Positions 1 to 12,086 of a DNA stretch of 64,000 nucleotides are shown one piece after another. The notes under the pieces are model-generated. The model worked only from the letters and a program-made list of their open reading frames with translations, had not been told where the DNA came from and did not search any database. Numbering within the stretch: position 1 is the stretch's first letter; each line of letters starts with the position of its first letter. The DNA is taken from assembly GCA_022478985.1 (NCBI GenBank), contig JAKSZP010009289.1:144991-208990 (forward strand), given 5' to 3'. Position numbers and translations under genes: made by a program. Origin of the DNA: Massospora cicadina. Taxonomy: Eukaryota; Entomophthoromycota; Entomophthoromycetes; Entomophthorales; Entomophthoraceae.

Positions 1-480
1 TAAATTATTCCTGGGCATCAATATGTCAGTATACTCTGTACAAGCATGCAGAATTGGGCCATTTTCATCAAAAGGCACCAAGTGGTAACCTATCTCCATT
101 TGATTCCTGTAACGGAGATTGAATTGTTTCAAGAGTTTGGAACTTTGGTTGAGCTAGAGCTTCCTATTAATAAGTTACATTTTGTTCATAATGCCATATA
201 GTAGCCGATTTAGGTGAACTAAATGAACAGGAGAGAGACTGAGTTTGAGCATTATCTAAAATATACCACGAAATATTCTTAAAAGATGCTTCTGATTTGG
301 GATGCTCAAGAGGAATAACCCATATGATAGAGACTAGGAATCATATACCTATTTGATTGAGGGTGATTAGACGTCTAAAAATGCTGAGAAGGTTGTATCA
401 AAAGATATTAAAGAACTTCTCGACCATGGTATGCTAATACCATCCAAAAGTCCATGGGCTGCACCATTTCTATTTTGTAA
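1..480 (+). pseudogene. Gypsy E1: decayed protease/spacer region
   Basis: Upstream part of the decayed gypsy polyprotein (E1) whose reverse transcriptase starts near 480. The stretch has many stops and no frame longer than a few dozen codons. It is assigned only because it runs straight into the RT N-terminal block; by position it should hold the protease-RT spacer. The element is cut by the window edge, so its 5' LTR and gag are not visible. Confidence 0.4.
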
Positions 481-1047
481 AAAAACGGGAGCAATATGGT
501 TTATATTGACTACCAGAAGCTCAACAACACTACAAAAAAGGACTCCTATCCTCTTCCGCATATTGACAATGCCCTAGATAGGCTTTGGGGTGCCAAGTTC
601 TTCTCAGCAATGGATTTAATTAGTGGTATTGGAAGATCGGCATGCCTGAAGCTGAGCAAGAAAAGTGCACCATGTTACCCAGGAGTAATTATTTTAACTG
701 TTGAGGATGCCCCAACGACTCCGTAATGCTCAAGCAACCTTCCAGAGAGCAATGGACAACATATTGGGAGATCTTAAATTGGCATGTGTACTAGTATAAT
801 AGATGTTATCAACGTTTTCAGTCACGCTTTCAAGAACACCCAGAACATCTGGAAGAGTTTTCAAAAGGTTAGCAGCTTCAAATTTAAAGATCAAGCCCCA
901 GAAGGGTCAATTCTTTAAGGACCAATTAGAGTACCTTTGTTTTTTAATTAATAAAGAAAATCTTTGGCCACAACCAGCCAAATTGGAAGCAATATCTAAG
1001 ATGAAGAGGCCTGAATCCAAAAGTAACATTCAAATATATTTATTATG
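481..1047 (+). pseudogene. Gypsy E1 reverse transcriptase remnant
   Basis: Broken Ty3/gypsy reverse transcriptase, the enzyme that copies element RNA into cDNA. Readable blocks in order are IDYQKLN (fingers), YPLPHIDNALDRL, FFSAMDLISG (motif A with the first catalytic Asp), a shifted RNAQATFQRAMDNILGDLKLA (motif B region), then LKIKPQKGQFFKDQLEYL and FLIN. The YLDD box is not readable: near 795 the frame gives a stop where it should be. At least three frame changes and several stops occur. Wording is closest to gypsy D and B in this window, so E1 belongs to the same lineage. Confidence 0.8.
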
Positions 1048-1059
1048 ATTGGGTACTAT

Positions 1060-1620
1060 CTCTTTATTGTCTACTTTCTTAGATTGGAGAGCCCTTGTTT
1101 ATCTACTTAAGGATAAGGTCCCTTTTGAGTGGAATTCGGCCTGCCAGGAGTCATTCAACTGGCTTCATTTGTCCCTATTAGTTGCAACTGTATTGGATTA
1201 CCCTGATTTTTACAAAGAGTTTATTGTTCAGTCAGATTTCATTAACAGCATTTGGAGCAGTTCTGTCCCAAGTTGGAGAAGATGGCGAAGAGCACCCAGT
1301 AGCCTATGCTATTTGGACCCTAAATGCCCACAAGAGTAATTATATGGTGACAGAAAGGGATTGTTTGGCAGCTATATATGACTATAAACTGTTCTGAGTA
1401 TATCTTTATGGAACGCATTTTACCATGGTTATTGATCATGCATCCCTAAGCTGGCTTAATAACTTGAAGGAGCCAGAAGGACGTTTGGCTCAGTGAGTAC
1501 TTAAGCTGCAGGCTTATGACTGTACTATCAAGCATTGGGCTGGTTCTAAGCATCAGAATTCTTATTTCTTGTCTCGTCTGCCCATTGTAGCAACTCTCTG
1601 TCAGAATACAGATGCTTTAT
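1060..1620 (+). pseudogene. Gypsy E1 RNase H remnant
   Basis: Decayed RNase H domain following the RT of E1; in a live element it removes RNA from the RNA:DNA hybrid. Visible are FIVQSDF (the usual first Asp), HPVAYAIWTLNAHKSNY, VTERDCLAAIY (the Glu block) and GTHFTMVIDHASLSWL (the last Asp block), then LQAYDCTIKHWAGSKHQNS, which matches the usual tether ending in NxxADxLSR. Two frames are needed, and one in-frame stop follows DYKLF. Confidence 0.75.
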
Positions 1621-1759
1621 CTAGGAAATGGTTAGTGGAGCTTTTGCTGATGATCCCTAAACTTTGCAGAAAACTTATCTCCAAAATAAGAAAGGACAAC
1701 CAAATTATAAAGAGTCTTTTTCAAAGTAATTGATGGTAAGAAATTTATATTTACTCATC

Positions 1760-2770
1760 CCACAAACTGAGCAGATATTTTTATGGCTGCACATAAAGCC
1801 ACTGGCCACAGAGGCTTTAAGAAATCAAAGGAGCAACATAAGCAAAATTATTGGGAATTAATGCATTTTGACATCCAAAGCTTTTGAGTTGTTGCCTAGA
1901 GTGCCAAGGGGAAACCCCCTTTTGAAAAACTACTTTATATCAGCTTGTTTGGCCCAAATTCGCTTGCCACACTATATCTATATATATTTTTGGACCCCTC
2001 CCAATTAGCAATGTGAAAGCCAAATATTAGTGTGGCAATCAATCACTAAACAAAAATGGGTTGAGGCAGGGCTATATGAGACATAAGAGCCTCAACCACA
2101 GCTATGTTCATCTTGGAGAAAGTTGTTCATTGACATGGATGCCACATTTATATAAATGGATAATGGCACACATAACTGCAGTCATTCTCCAGAAACTCAA
2201 TGAGTTAATGTAAGTGCGTGGTTTTTTCAACTCCATTCCATGAAGAAAAAATGGTATATTGGAACGAGTTAATAGAACACTTTTCTATATCCTAAAGAAG
2301 CTGAAACCCAGAAGCCCACCAAATGGAGTACATTCCTCACTTTGGCCATTTTTGCCTATAACGTCTCTTACCATTTTTCCACAAAAATGTTTCTTTTTCA
2401 ACTTCTATATGGGGAACATACAGCTTTACCACCGTTGTCATATCCTTTGCTACATGAGCCCCAAGAGTTAAGCTATTCTCAGTATGTCAAGCGGCTTGCA
2501 GAAACCTTAATTAAACTGCAAGCCTAGGCTTTTGATATTTTCTAACTTTATAAGGCTTAATATATAAAAGATCAGAAAAATCAGTATGATCTTCCCAAAT
2601 TAGCTGTGAGTGATGAGTTATCATCTTATAATACCCATGTTTTGGGCCAAACTCACAAGTTTAATCGCATTTGGGTTGGCCCATTTGACTTAATTGAGAA
2701 AAACGTCAAACTTCACCTACACTAGAAAGGAAAAAATTTAAACATGTCTATAATCAACTCCAAGAGACTT
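1760..2770 (+). pseudogene. Gypsy E1 integrase remnant
   Basis: Decayed integrase. A GHRGFKKSKEQ block (H of the HHCC finger) near 1805 and a CLECQG block near 1895 mark the N-terminal zinc domain. The DDE core is hard to read; MERVNRTL near 2259 is the usual ERVN block that includes the catalytic Glu. In a second frame, QLLYGEHTALPPLSYPLL and SYSQYVKRLAETLIKLQA follow, and the C-terminal part near 2640 reads FNRIWVGPFDLIEK, a GPF/Y-like module. No chromodomain or clear 3' LTR follows. Confidence 0.7.
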
Positions 2771-2799
2771 TACTAAGAAGATTAAAAAGTGGGCCAATT

Positions 2800-4540
2800 A
2801 TAAGAAAAGAAAATAAAAATAAAAATAATAATACACATAATTGTAGGAAAATAATAAATAAGTAAAAAAGGAAAAAATATATAATAACCAAAATATATAC
2901 TAAAAAAGTATATAATATATAATAGTAATAAAGAAATTATATATATAATAAAATTGAAATTCATTGGTAAAAATAATTAATCTAAAGAAATTTTGTTTAT
3001 CCACTTTGGGGGAAAGGTGATTTGGAACGAGATTCCTCTTCACATGCCAATTCAGCCCAATATAGTTGCTGAGTGACAAGGAAAAGGGCCATAATGGCAT
3101 AGAGCCAAATGCGCCATGTACAAGTTGAAGCCAAATCACATTGAACAATTGGGAGGGAGGAATTAAACCATTAACTGTGATCCAATTGAGCCCACAATCA
3201 GTTGGAAACAAATGCCCAGGAGAATAAATTCAACTAAAAAATCAGTCTGGTACTGATACATTTCTGGGGTCACCAGTTGGATGTAATAAATTTGGGCTTT
3301 CCACCACTCAATAAAGGGGACATATGCAATAACTGGCTTGAAGGCATCCAGTTAAGAAACAATATGCATAATTTGGCCATGTAAGGCCAATTTCAGGAGA
3401 TTTTTTTTAGTACCAGATGGTTTTTCAGGAGATATTCATCCAAGTTATCTTGATGTAAAGCCTCAAAGGCTGCCCAAACTTCCAAGCAGAAATGAACATC
3501 CTGAACATCATGTTCTTTAGACCCAAGGATGAAGCAAAATCGGGCCTACTCCTGAGTAGCATGGGACCAGGAACTGAGGAACTCCTCCACAAAGCCATCA
3601 ACTTGGACAAAATCTTGAGGTCATATGGCTGTATCCTCAGCCAGAAAAAGATGAAGGGGGGCTATAAAGCTGATATTCAGCCCTCATTTGGTCAAAAAAG
3701 TTGACCCAAATGAAAAAAATTGGATGATCCCAGTACTGCATTGTATGCTTGAGTCATTGGAAAATTGCTTAGGGCGAAAATAAACTTTACCAGAAGAACA
3801 CCATCCCGATATATAGATTTCAGTGAAAAACTTGTCTTTCAAGAGTCAAAAATGTGGCCAAAAGTGCTGTCTGGAAAGATTGTTGAAAAGCGAGATTAAA
3901 ATTTGTAGCCAAAAGATAATTGAGTGTGCTCATTGGCAGGGTTAGTCTCCTCCTCAACAATAGTCTCAGGCCAAGTAGACGTTTTTATCGTCAGGACAGG
4001 AACAACTTAACCCAACTGAGACGCCCAGAGAAATCCTATGAACATATGCATCCACATAGTCCTCTCTATTTGAATAAAACAGCGATGTTGTTTAGGGTTG
4101 AGAGAAGTGACGAAATTGCGTTAGGCAAAAGAGGCACTGTTTACAGGCATTGAATATTAAAATTGGGAAAAGTTAGGGTTTATATTCCATAAAAGTAGTG
4201 AAATATTAGATTTTGATGGTTGACTCAAAAAAACCACTTTTAGAAAACCATCAATACTAATAGGTTACTCCCATCGATGGGTACTTTGATCCTTCCCGAT
4301 TTTTCTGCTTTATCTGATAAATCAGATTTACCTCTAAACCAACTTGTTTGCATCTTAATAGACTGACTATTGTAGCTAAAAATAGCTATGATATAATATG
4401 CTATTTTGATGAGGTTAGCTGACCAGGAGATGGCCATTACTGATCTAAAGCATAAACTAAAACTAAGACTAAATAGTAACATAACTAATTGTTTCAAACA
4501 AAAAGCCCAAATGAGCAATTGAATGAAACGCACCAAAAAA
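2800..4540. other. Gene-free stretch, A+T-rich
   Basis: No supported gene. 2800-2990 is nearly pure A/T (runs of aaat and tata). 3000-4540 has short open frames on both strands without recognisable motifs, plus one micro-retroposon at 3391-3433. It could hold the lost 3' LTR of E1 or the continuation of the L2 gene that lies to its right on the minus strand, but neither can be shown. Confidence 0.5.
3391..3433 (-). mobile_element. Micro-retroposon 1 with 11-bp target duplication
   Basis: A 21-nt insert (3402-3422; minus-strand sense ACCATCTGGTACTAAAAAAA) lies between two perfect copies of tttcaggagat (3391-3401 and 3423-3433). The insert is the same 3' tail found in four other places in this window, one base different here. 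A direct repeat around an A-tailed insert is the mark of target-primed reverse transcription by a LINE enzyme. Confidence 0.85.
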
Positions 4541-4549
4541 ACAACCAAC

Positions 4550-6246
4550 CAGGTGGGCAGTGGAGACCGCTTATCCCTACATGGCGGAAGGGAAGGGGGA
4601 TTGGGGGGCTCATCTTTGGCAGCAGCTATCTCTTTCCTGAGTAGGATTTTGTACCAAGAAAGATAGCAAGGGCGTCAGGGCATTGGCAGTATGTGTTTCA
4701 ATATCTCAGATGATTGTTACTTCCAAGTAATTGCCAATCATAAAAATGGCAGTAATATATGTGACTAAAGCTTTTTTGGCTTTAATGCGGGCATCTGGTA
4801 GTTTAACGAATGTGGCAATATTGGTTTGGGTAAACTTAGCTTTAAAATTCCGTTCTACATTGCCACTTTATGGATAGCATCAGTGACATTTTTGTGTAGT
4901 TGTATAATATTATCTGACTTTTTGGAGCAAGATTTTTGGGGATAACAGGAGGTGGAATTCTTCCTGCGAGTACCACCACTGATTTGGCAGTGGCTTTTTG
5001 GAGCGGACAGTAATCTGGTGTGGCAGTTGCTTCTACTGCAAGCTGGTGGTCGCTGTGGAATAGTTCAGCATTTGGTTTTGGGGCATATACTTGAGGGGGA
5101 ATTGTGCATCCCATTTTGCATTACAGAACTGGTTGACTTGAAGCGATGGTCCTTCAATGATATTAACTGACTCATCAATTTCATCCAAAAACTCCCATGG
5201 GTTCCTGCATGATTAAATTGGGGAATTGGCATATTGTTGTGGATTGATTGATTTTGTTGGAGGTTGCATGGGATCTAACTGGGGTCCAATCCTGCACTTT
5301 ATTGGAAGAATCATGTGTGTCACTGGGGCAAGGTGGAGGCTGATTGGTGGCTGCAGGTGCCGCTGCAGCAACAGTCTTTGGGGGAGGGGGAAGTAGGATC
5401 ATACCTCATGCTGGAATTAGCATGGGGTGGATGGCGGAATGGTGGCAATTGAATGAACTATAAGCGTCGCTGGATGCTTCTAGATATGGGCACTTGCATT
5501 TTGAGTGGTCTAACTCAAAACAGGATAGACAAATTATCTGTCCGCCCTCAACGCGGGCCCAGAATGGATGGTCAGGGGCAAAAGGGATAGCGGTGTGAGA
5601 GGAAATTGATGGGGAAATTTTGTTCATTTTGGGGCTGGTTGTGGCATACGCCGAAGTCCCAGTGATGCGTGTGGCCCCATTTGGGACCACAAATTGCAAG
5701 ATGGGGTATGAGCCATAAGCTGCCAAACCTTCCACAGTTCCTGGTGGATCACCTCAGGGGGAAGGTGGGTAGGCAAACCTGAAAACTGCACCACCAAAGT
5801 GGTGTCCTCTGGGAGATGGGTCTAAGTTGTTGGGAGAGGGGTATCCTGGAAGACCAGGGGCACCGCTGCTGCAGTGGTGATATCAGCTTCACAGGTGAAG
5901 CTGAGATCAAAATACCTCTTATAAGGGCAGGAGTCAATAAAACAGGTGGGACGTATCACCGCCTGAGCCATTTCAATAATGGCTTAGAAGTTGTAGGAAA
6001 AAGTTTATCATATTTGACCCTGAGGCCAAATCTCATTTTGCTCCAGTGGAGCACCAGGGTAATCAGGGTGCAGCTTGTGTTTAACACGAGGTGGGCATTG
6101 AAATCCTTGGGATTAATGAATTGTCCCAAGGAATTGGTGTGACTGAGCAAGCCATTCTGAGAGCATTTTCCTGTTGGATGGAAAATGGCAGGGGGGGTTT
6201 CAATGCTGTCCCATACTGGGGCATCCAGTGGGGAATCTGATGACAT
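4550..6246 (-). pseudogene. L2 ORF1-like gene with CCHC knuckle, decayed
   Basis: Minus-strand coding-like sequence starting with an ATG at 6246 (MSSDSPLDAPVWDS), open for 96 codons and then continuing across several stops and shifts to about 4550. Near 5500-5540 it reads CLSCFELDHSKCKC, a C-x2-C-x4-H-x4-C zinc knuckle, preceded by HPFWARVEGGQII and followed by a Pro/Ala-rich region (LPPPPKTVAAAAP, near 5390). A knuckle followed by a low-complexity tail suits ORF1, the RNA-binding gag-like protein of LINEs. A related copy is at 33200-35310 on the plus strand. No reverse transcriptase of this family is seen, so a host RNA-binding gene is not excluded. Confidence 0.55.
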
Positions 6247-6249
6247 TGG

Positions 6250-7200
6250 AGAGAATCTATGGCAGGAGATTAAGTTTTACTTTTTTTATTAACCATATAA
6301 ATTACTCAAAAAGTTATGCCAAGCAGAAAGTGAGTGCTATGATGTAATATTATTATGGTCATTTATGTGATCCACTTAGGTGAACCAAGTAAATTTATGG
6401 CACAACCCAATTTCATTTTTTTTCTAATGCATTTACAATTAATGAATTCTAATTTTTATGTATGTCAAATATTATAATCAGCATGATAGTACTTGCACAT
6501 GAACAGCCTGAACAGGGATTACCCATTACTATTAAGAGGCCTGCCAATGTCCTGATTAGGGGTTCATCATTATTTGAATTCCAAATATTCTTTTTCTCAT
6601 TTATTTTATTTTGTCAGCTTTATAATGAAACATAATTGGGCTGGGTATGCAAATATGCAACACTGAGGTGCTAATATTAAGCCTTATAATCTTCTCAATT
6701 ATGAGAGTAGTAAATCCTCCAATTGGTATGAAACAATTGTAATTAAGTTAATTCAAGGGCTGAATTAATTTAGGGCTCTACTATTACTGCCATAATCCAT
6801 AGTGGATTGACATGGCTTTAATAAGCTCATCTAATAGATGAATCTGGCCAGGAGATTACCTAGAGGTTTTTATATTAGCACCTGGCCCTAGAATAAAAAC
6901 ACCATCTTTCTATTTAATCATAATTTTGTCTTATATCAACTTACATTAATTTGATCTTTATATTAAGAAGTGTAAACAAGAATCCATGGGAGTTTGTAAT
7001 TATTACCTGAGTATGGAGACTTGCCGATTAGAGAGGGGAAAATTATTCAGAAGAGACCAAAAGAGTCAAATATTAAAGTTTAGCTTTGTGAGCTTTAAAA
7101 TGGTTAGGAAATATCATAAGGCACATGGCATAATTGAAGATATATTGGCCAAAACTCCTCCCGACTATTAAAACAGGATTATACTTTATAAAGTGATTAA
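6250..7200. other. No gene recognised
   Basis: A+T-rich sequence with many stops in all frames. It lies where the 5' LTR and leader of gypsy B1 should be, but it matches neither the sequence after the B1 purine tract (from 18444) nor the LTR that precedes B2 (49958-51086). It therefore cannot be called an LTR. Confidence 0.5.
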
Positions 7201-7229
7201 ATCAACAGAAATCTAACAAGCCCTATATA

Positions 7230-8410
7230 GCAACTGACGCCGAAGAAAGCACACAAAGAACTCCAGTTGTGAAGTCAACTATTCCAAGAAATATGCTGAC
7301 TGCATTCACAGCCATTTTGGAGATGACTTCTGAAATCACTCCTCAAGTCAGTTGAGTAGCTGAACCAAGAGTGGTGGCTAGAGAAACTTCAGATGAATAA
7401 AAGCTAAACCAAAATTACCCACATTCAATTTGGATAACACCGCTGTGTTCTTTTGATTGTTTGACATGACAATGTTCTGGTATATCAATTGGCAAAAAAC
7501 TTTGACGGTGATGAACTGTTTAGACACCAACTGTCAGAATTTGGTGTTACCCCATCTAAAGTGGGAAAGCTGGTCATACTCTGAGGCCAAGGCGGCCATA
7601 GTGAAAGAATTTGAAAGTCCCATGTGTATATCAAAGCGCAACTAGGAATCTATGGGAATCAAATTCCTGAAAGAAAAGTTCTTTATAGATTTGCTAATCA
7701 ATTCTACCAAGTATTGCAGAGTTTTGGTTGGAGCAAACTAATGAATGAATTTGATGCATGGATCGCATTGCAAGCAGTCCTTTGGTCCTATTGCAATTTA
7801 CATTGAATGATGCCTTTCATTTTTGCAACTGAGATTACCACTTCTCAAATTGTGGAACATTTGAAGATATTAGGAGCTACATTAAATGCCCAAATAGAAG
7901 CTTCAAACTGAATCCAGTGCAAAATTTGAATCCTATGAAGGGAACTGAGAGTGTTAAGGAGTCCAACAAACGAACTGTGCTTGAAAAAAAAGCCTGAGGA
8001 GTTCAAGCGGACAGATAAGAAAGACAAACTGTTCTCAGTGAGGAGGAAAGGGGCACTTCGCTGTTTAATTCAAGAAGCCAAGGAACATATTAACGTGGTC
8101 CTGACAAAAGAGGCCAAAATTTCACCAGAATCAGGAAAAGGGCCCACGACTAGACGGTGAACAGTCTAGAGCTGCAGATAAACCTGTTCCCCCCATTATC
8201 TTGCATGAATAAATTGATATTATTGCTCTGTTTGTCAATGATGATGCGCAGAATCAACTTTATCAAGTGGTCAATTTGGACGCCAATGCAGTAACAAGAT
8301 CCAGAGTGAAGGGGATCAACTCTGAAATAATCAAGAAAGTTGCTCGCCCATATGTGCAACAACTAGCGGACAAGATTCAAGCCATTGAGAATCTGAAAAG
8401 TTGAAGAGGT
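7230..8410 (+). pseudogene. Gypsy B1 gag remnant
   Basis: Gag region (structural RNA-packaging protein) of B1, identified by DNA similarity to B2 at 51500-51797 and 59662-59760: shared stretches include caaatcactcctcaagt, ggtggctagagaaac and the block around 7500-7620. Short open frames (7457-7645, 7624-7806, 7951-8160) give fragments such as ELCLKKKPEEFKRTDKKDK, a basic stretch expected near the nucleic-acid-binding end. No zinc knuckle is readable. Many stops and frame changes. Confidence 0.6.
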
Positions 8411-8559
8411 TAAATTAGATTAGGAAAACATGTCTATTCCCCTTAGCACGATTAATAAATTGTTTCCTGATCTATTGGTGCAAATTATCCACACCCTCAA
8501 TTCAGCAAATAATGCTTCCATAAATTCAGTAAACACCATTTTACAATACTCCAAGTATA

Positions 8560-8720
8560 CATATATTGATGTACTGGTTAATTGAGTATAGGTGTGGACA
8601 ATATTTGACAGTGGAGTGCCTATCAACATTGTTTTGACCAAGATGGTGTAGAAGATGAGATTCTCGCCTGATTTGGAGCATATAAAAATATGGGACCGCT
8701 GGGCCAATACAGACATCTCC
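8560..8720 (+). pseudogene. Gypsy B1 aspartic protease remnant
   Basis: Near 8595-8640 the frame reads VWTIFDSGVPINIVLTKM. The FDSGxxxNIV pattern is the active-site loop of a retroelement aspartic protease (D-S/T-G), which cleaves the polyprotein. It sits between gag and RT as expected. Only this loop is readable; an in-frame stop follows shortly. Confidence 0.65.
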
Positions 8721-9626
8721 TGTAGAGTGTATAATGCTTTACCACTCTGATTTGGAACTTTATTGGTATCCGCCCAGAAATATTATTGGCCAACCTATAA
8801 CTACAATATTCTGATTAGGACCGAGTTTCTACAAAAGTACCAAGTTAATTGGAACTTTTAATAGAATACATTGAGCATATTGGGTCAGTTGTTAGAACTA
8901 GTATATCAGAGATATGGGAAACTCAACTGGCCAGGAGAAACAATTTTTATCAATTTTATCTACAATGACGTCATTGTCCCAATTTATTATCAATTGGTTG
9001 GGTAAAAACGAAGAGAAATGCTAACAGAAATCCCGGAAAATTGGGGAATTTCATAGAAAACTGAGAATTTGAGAACCATAACACCAGGATTGCAGGCCAA
9101 AGTCAACACAGAATTGACATTGGAGATACCTGAGCTGTTGTATGGTGGATTTGGTAGCCCCACAAAGAAGTCCAGAGTAGAGATATGGGTAACTCCTAGA
9201 ATATTTATAACAAGCCATGGAGAACTTTGAGTTCTCCTGGCGAATTTGAGTGAAAACTGATGAAGATCAAGAAGAATAATACCAATACATTTGTTCATCT
9301 AATCTGTTGGAAGAAATTAAGGAAATTCCACTGTTTTTGGATCCTTGATGAGATGGGATTACTGGCAGGGGTGACCAAGAGCATCAATCTATTGGGCAAT
9401 TATGATTAACTCGCTGTTCTAATAGAAAGAAAGCAGAAGGAGGTGCTGGACTATTCAAAAGTATCATGAAGTATCATCCAGGACAAGCTTGATTTGGTAT
9501 GTGTGAGGAATAATAACCATAAAGTTGACACCAGGGAGAATTTGCAAATAAGGATGAGATTAATTTGATGGTTGAAGGCTGCCAAAGTGGTAATGGAAGA
9601 AGAGTTCACAAACTAGTGAAGCACGG
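8720..9626 (+). pseudogene. Gypsy B1 protease-RT linker
   Basis: Decayed linker between protease and RT. It aligns with B2 at about 59780-60225: both contain a line on matching sequence such as gaagaa...acaaactagtgaagc just before the start of the RT. The element D insertion point (target cacgg, 9622-9626) lies at its end. Confidence 0.6.
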
Positions 9627-10182
9627 TGTTATAAATTAGAAGTATTCCAGAGATACGCCAAAGGGTTTCTGCACAGGGTTCAGCCCACTGAGCATAAGGA
9701 CCATAGATATGAGGATTGTTGTCCTTAAAACAATAGTATAAAATTTTTATAAGTTGGAGCACTTGATCCCACAACACCCTTTTTATTTAGTATAATAAAT
9801 ACAGCAGATCCTAACTGTTCCGCTCACTATAAACTATTAACAACCTCTATCAATCATCTCATCTCACATATATCTCAGCGACTTTGGATGATACCATTTC
9901 CTTGGCTTAGTATTTCAGTTCGCCATATCACATTGGTTCCAGCAATTCTTCACTCATTAAGTTCATGATCACCTAATTCAAGGTGATTTACCACTATTCA
10001 TCATGCATCAATACTTCCTAACCCCCTCATATGGAAGTGATCGAATAACCATCCATTCTAATTTGATTTCTCCTCATCTCGAGGCGCTTTAAAATTGTAA
10101 AACATACTCAGGCTAAGCGGATTCTACACGTTCTGCCAAACTGACTCAGGGTTTATCATCCAGTCATATCAGAATTGTAACA
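9627..10182 (-). repeat. Gypsy D 3' LTR (left)
   Basis: 556-bp terminal repeat that matches 15110-15671 along its length (for example aacaa-ctatcaatcatctcatc, caactttggatgataccatttcc and the closing gggtttatcatccattcatatcag block, each with scattered differences). Begins tgttataaatt and ends aattgtaaca. In minus orientation this is the downstream LTR. Confidence 0.92.
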
Positions 10183-10195
10183 TTACCTTCCTTGA
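10183..10195 (-). promoter_or_regulatory. Gypsy D polypurine tract
   Basis: Immediately inside the left LTR the minus strand reads gtcaaggaaggtaa before the LTR start. A purine run at this position primes plus-strand DNA synthesis in LTR elements. It is short and partly interrupted by pyrimidines, in keeping with decay. Confidence 0.6.
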
Positions 10196-10289
10196 CTGGA
10201 TGATAAGGTTCCTATTGTTTATACGCCCAAAGGAACTTTGCTTGCACTAGGTTGATGATCCAACCGCTCATGAAGTCCTTTATAGTATA

Positions 10290-11090
10290 CACATCCATAC
10301 CTGTCTTCTCAATAACTTCGAGCAGCCCAATCCAGATACCGGCCAATTTGTGCTTCCTTTAAAACCATGTTGATCATGGAATAAAACCATGTCCCCTTCT
10401 TTGAACCATACTAACCCACTACGCCATACCTGATCAGCAGCTTGAGTCTTAATCTTATTGGCTAAACTTAACGAGAATACTTCAGGTTGCAATATAATTA
10501 ATGTGTCAGCTAGGGTCATCAAATAATGTTGGGGATCCATTCCGCTAGTATCTTCTACACAGGTGTATAGCAGCTCTGGAAGAGCATGGTGTTGTCCATT
10601 TATTCTTAAAAGTGACTCTTCCCCATGGCAGAATGATAACTTATATGTTAGGTAAAGATGGTGTTGGACATAAGGGAACTCCAATCTGAGGGTCAATCCA
10701 CTACTAATTTTTGGATTATGTTCACTAAAATCCCATTGACCCACTCAACCATTCCGTTGGGCTTGGGGTGGTATGGGGTTGTCAAAACCCCATGGATGGC
10801 CGTCTGCGCATTAAGCTTTGTGAGGATATGGGAAGTGAAGTTAGTTCCAATCATAAGGAGGAACTGAGGGCAGCCATACCGCTTGATATTGCATTCCATT
10901 AAAAATTTAGCCACTGTGACTGCCCAAAATCTTGTATCACCCTTGCTTCAACCTACTGGGTTATGTGGTCAATTGCCACCTAAATGTACTTGGACCAGTT
11001 AGCTTTTGTTGGAAGAGGGCCAACGAACCCATTGAAACTGTAAGCCAAGCAAAATGAGGCTTCTCTAACCATTATGAGGACTTCTGGCAG
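10290..11090 (-). pseudogene. Gypsy D integrase remnant
   Basis: Decayed integrase. Reading leftwards on the minus strand, 10914-10693 gives FLMECNIKRYGCPQFLLMIGTNFTSHILTKLNA, then HGVLTTPYHPKPNGMVEWVNGIL. The first part is the second catalytic Asp block (normally DNGTNF, here MIGTNF) and the second is the YHPQxNGxVExxN block with the catalytic Glu. C-terminal frame 10744-10280 includes YLMTLADTLIILQPEVFSLS and WFKEGDMVLF, the usual basic/GPY-like tail. No chromodomain is seen. Confidence 0.8.
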
Positions 11091-11329
11091 AACAGCTTAT
11101 CCACTTGGCACTGGTGGCAGAATAAGATAATATTGAGCAAATCAAAGTTCATGCTTTCCCAGTAATACCGAGGTTGTAACAATTCCATTTTCTTTTGCAC
11201 ATACCATATCCAATGGCCCTATGTGCGCTCATGATAATATTAGGCTGTGATGAGGGTTATGGAAAGTTCACTGTTGATTGCTGACCCGCTTATACACATC
11301 ACCGTTCCATTGGAAAGTATTGGCTTGCA

Positions 11330-11980
11330 TTTCATTCAACGCCTTAACAACTCACAGCTGCTCATCATTGTACTTACCGCTAAGCATTTTATTGTAAATA
11401 GTTTCACATAGATCTACCATCACTGCAATTGTTGGCAATCTTGACAAGCAGTCCTCATTCTGGTGTTTGCTCCCAGTTGGTGAGGAATCATAAAATTGTA
11501 AGCCTTCAGTTTAAAGGACCATCGGGGCTAGACGCCCCTCAGGCTCCTTAAGGTTCTGCAGCCAGCGTAACAAGGCATGATCTGTTATGTCTTTAAACTT
11601 TATGCCATGAAAATATACTCTTAAATTCTTGTAAGCGTAAATCACTGCTAAGCCCTTTCACTCAGTCATGGTATAATTAAATTCATGGCTATTTTGGCTT
11701 TAACTGCAGTAAGCCACTGGGTGCTCCTCCCCTTCATCATCTTTTTGGGACAGAACTTCCCCCACAGTGTAAAGGGATTCATCCATCTGAACAACTTATT
11801 CCTTTTTAAAATTTGGGTAGTGTAGCACTGGCGCATTGATCAATGCCATTCAAAGTGTATCAAAGGAGTGTTGATGGCTTTCCATCCATTCAAATGTGGC
11901 ATCCTTTTTTAATAACTCAAACAGGTGACCTCCAATACGACTAATTACATATAAAGCTGCGATAGTAACTGACCATCCCT
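11330..11980 (-). pseudogene. Gypsy D RNase H remnant
   Basis: Minus-strand DNA corresponds block for block with the RNase H of E1 and B: cagtaagccactgggtgctcctc (11708-11730) encodes the HPVAY region, and 11500-11600 encodes the LxxLQAYD/HxAGxxHxxxD tether. No frame stays open for more than about 40 codons, so the call rests on order and on similarity to the other copies. Confidence 0.65.
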
Positions 11981-12086
11981 ATAATACTTGTATATCTCGC
12001 TTACTGTTTGGAGTAGTCATCTTCTGGATGACCTCCACCTTGGCTGGTTGGGGCCACAGCACTGTTGCATCTACCATAAACCTGAG

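Noticed and set aside
2782..2964. Minus-strand frame rich in Ile/Tyr/Phe that looks like a membrane protein
   Set aside because: It is a translation of nearly pure A/T sequence; such frames arise by chance.
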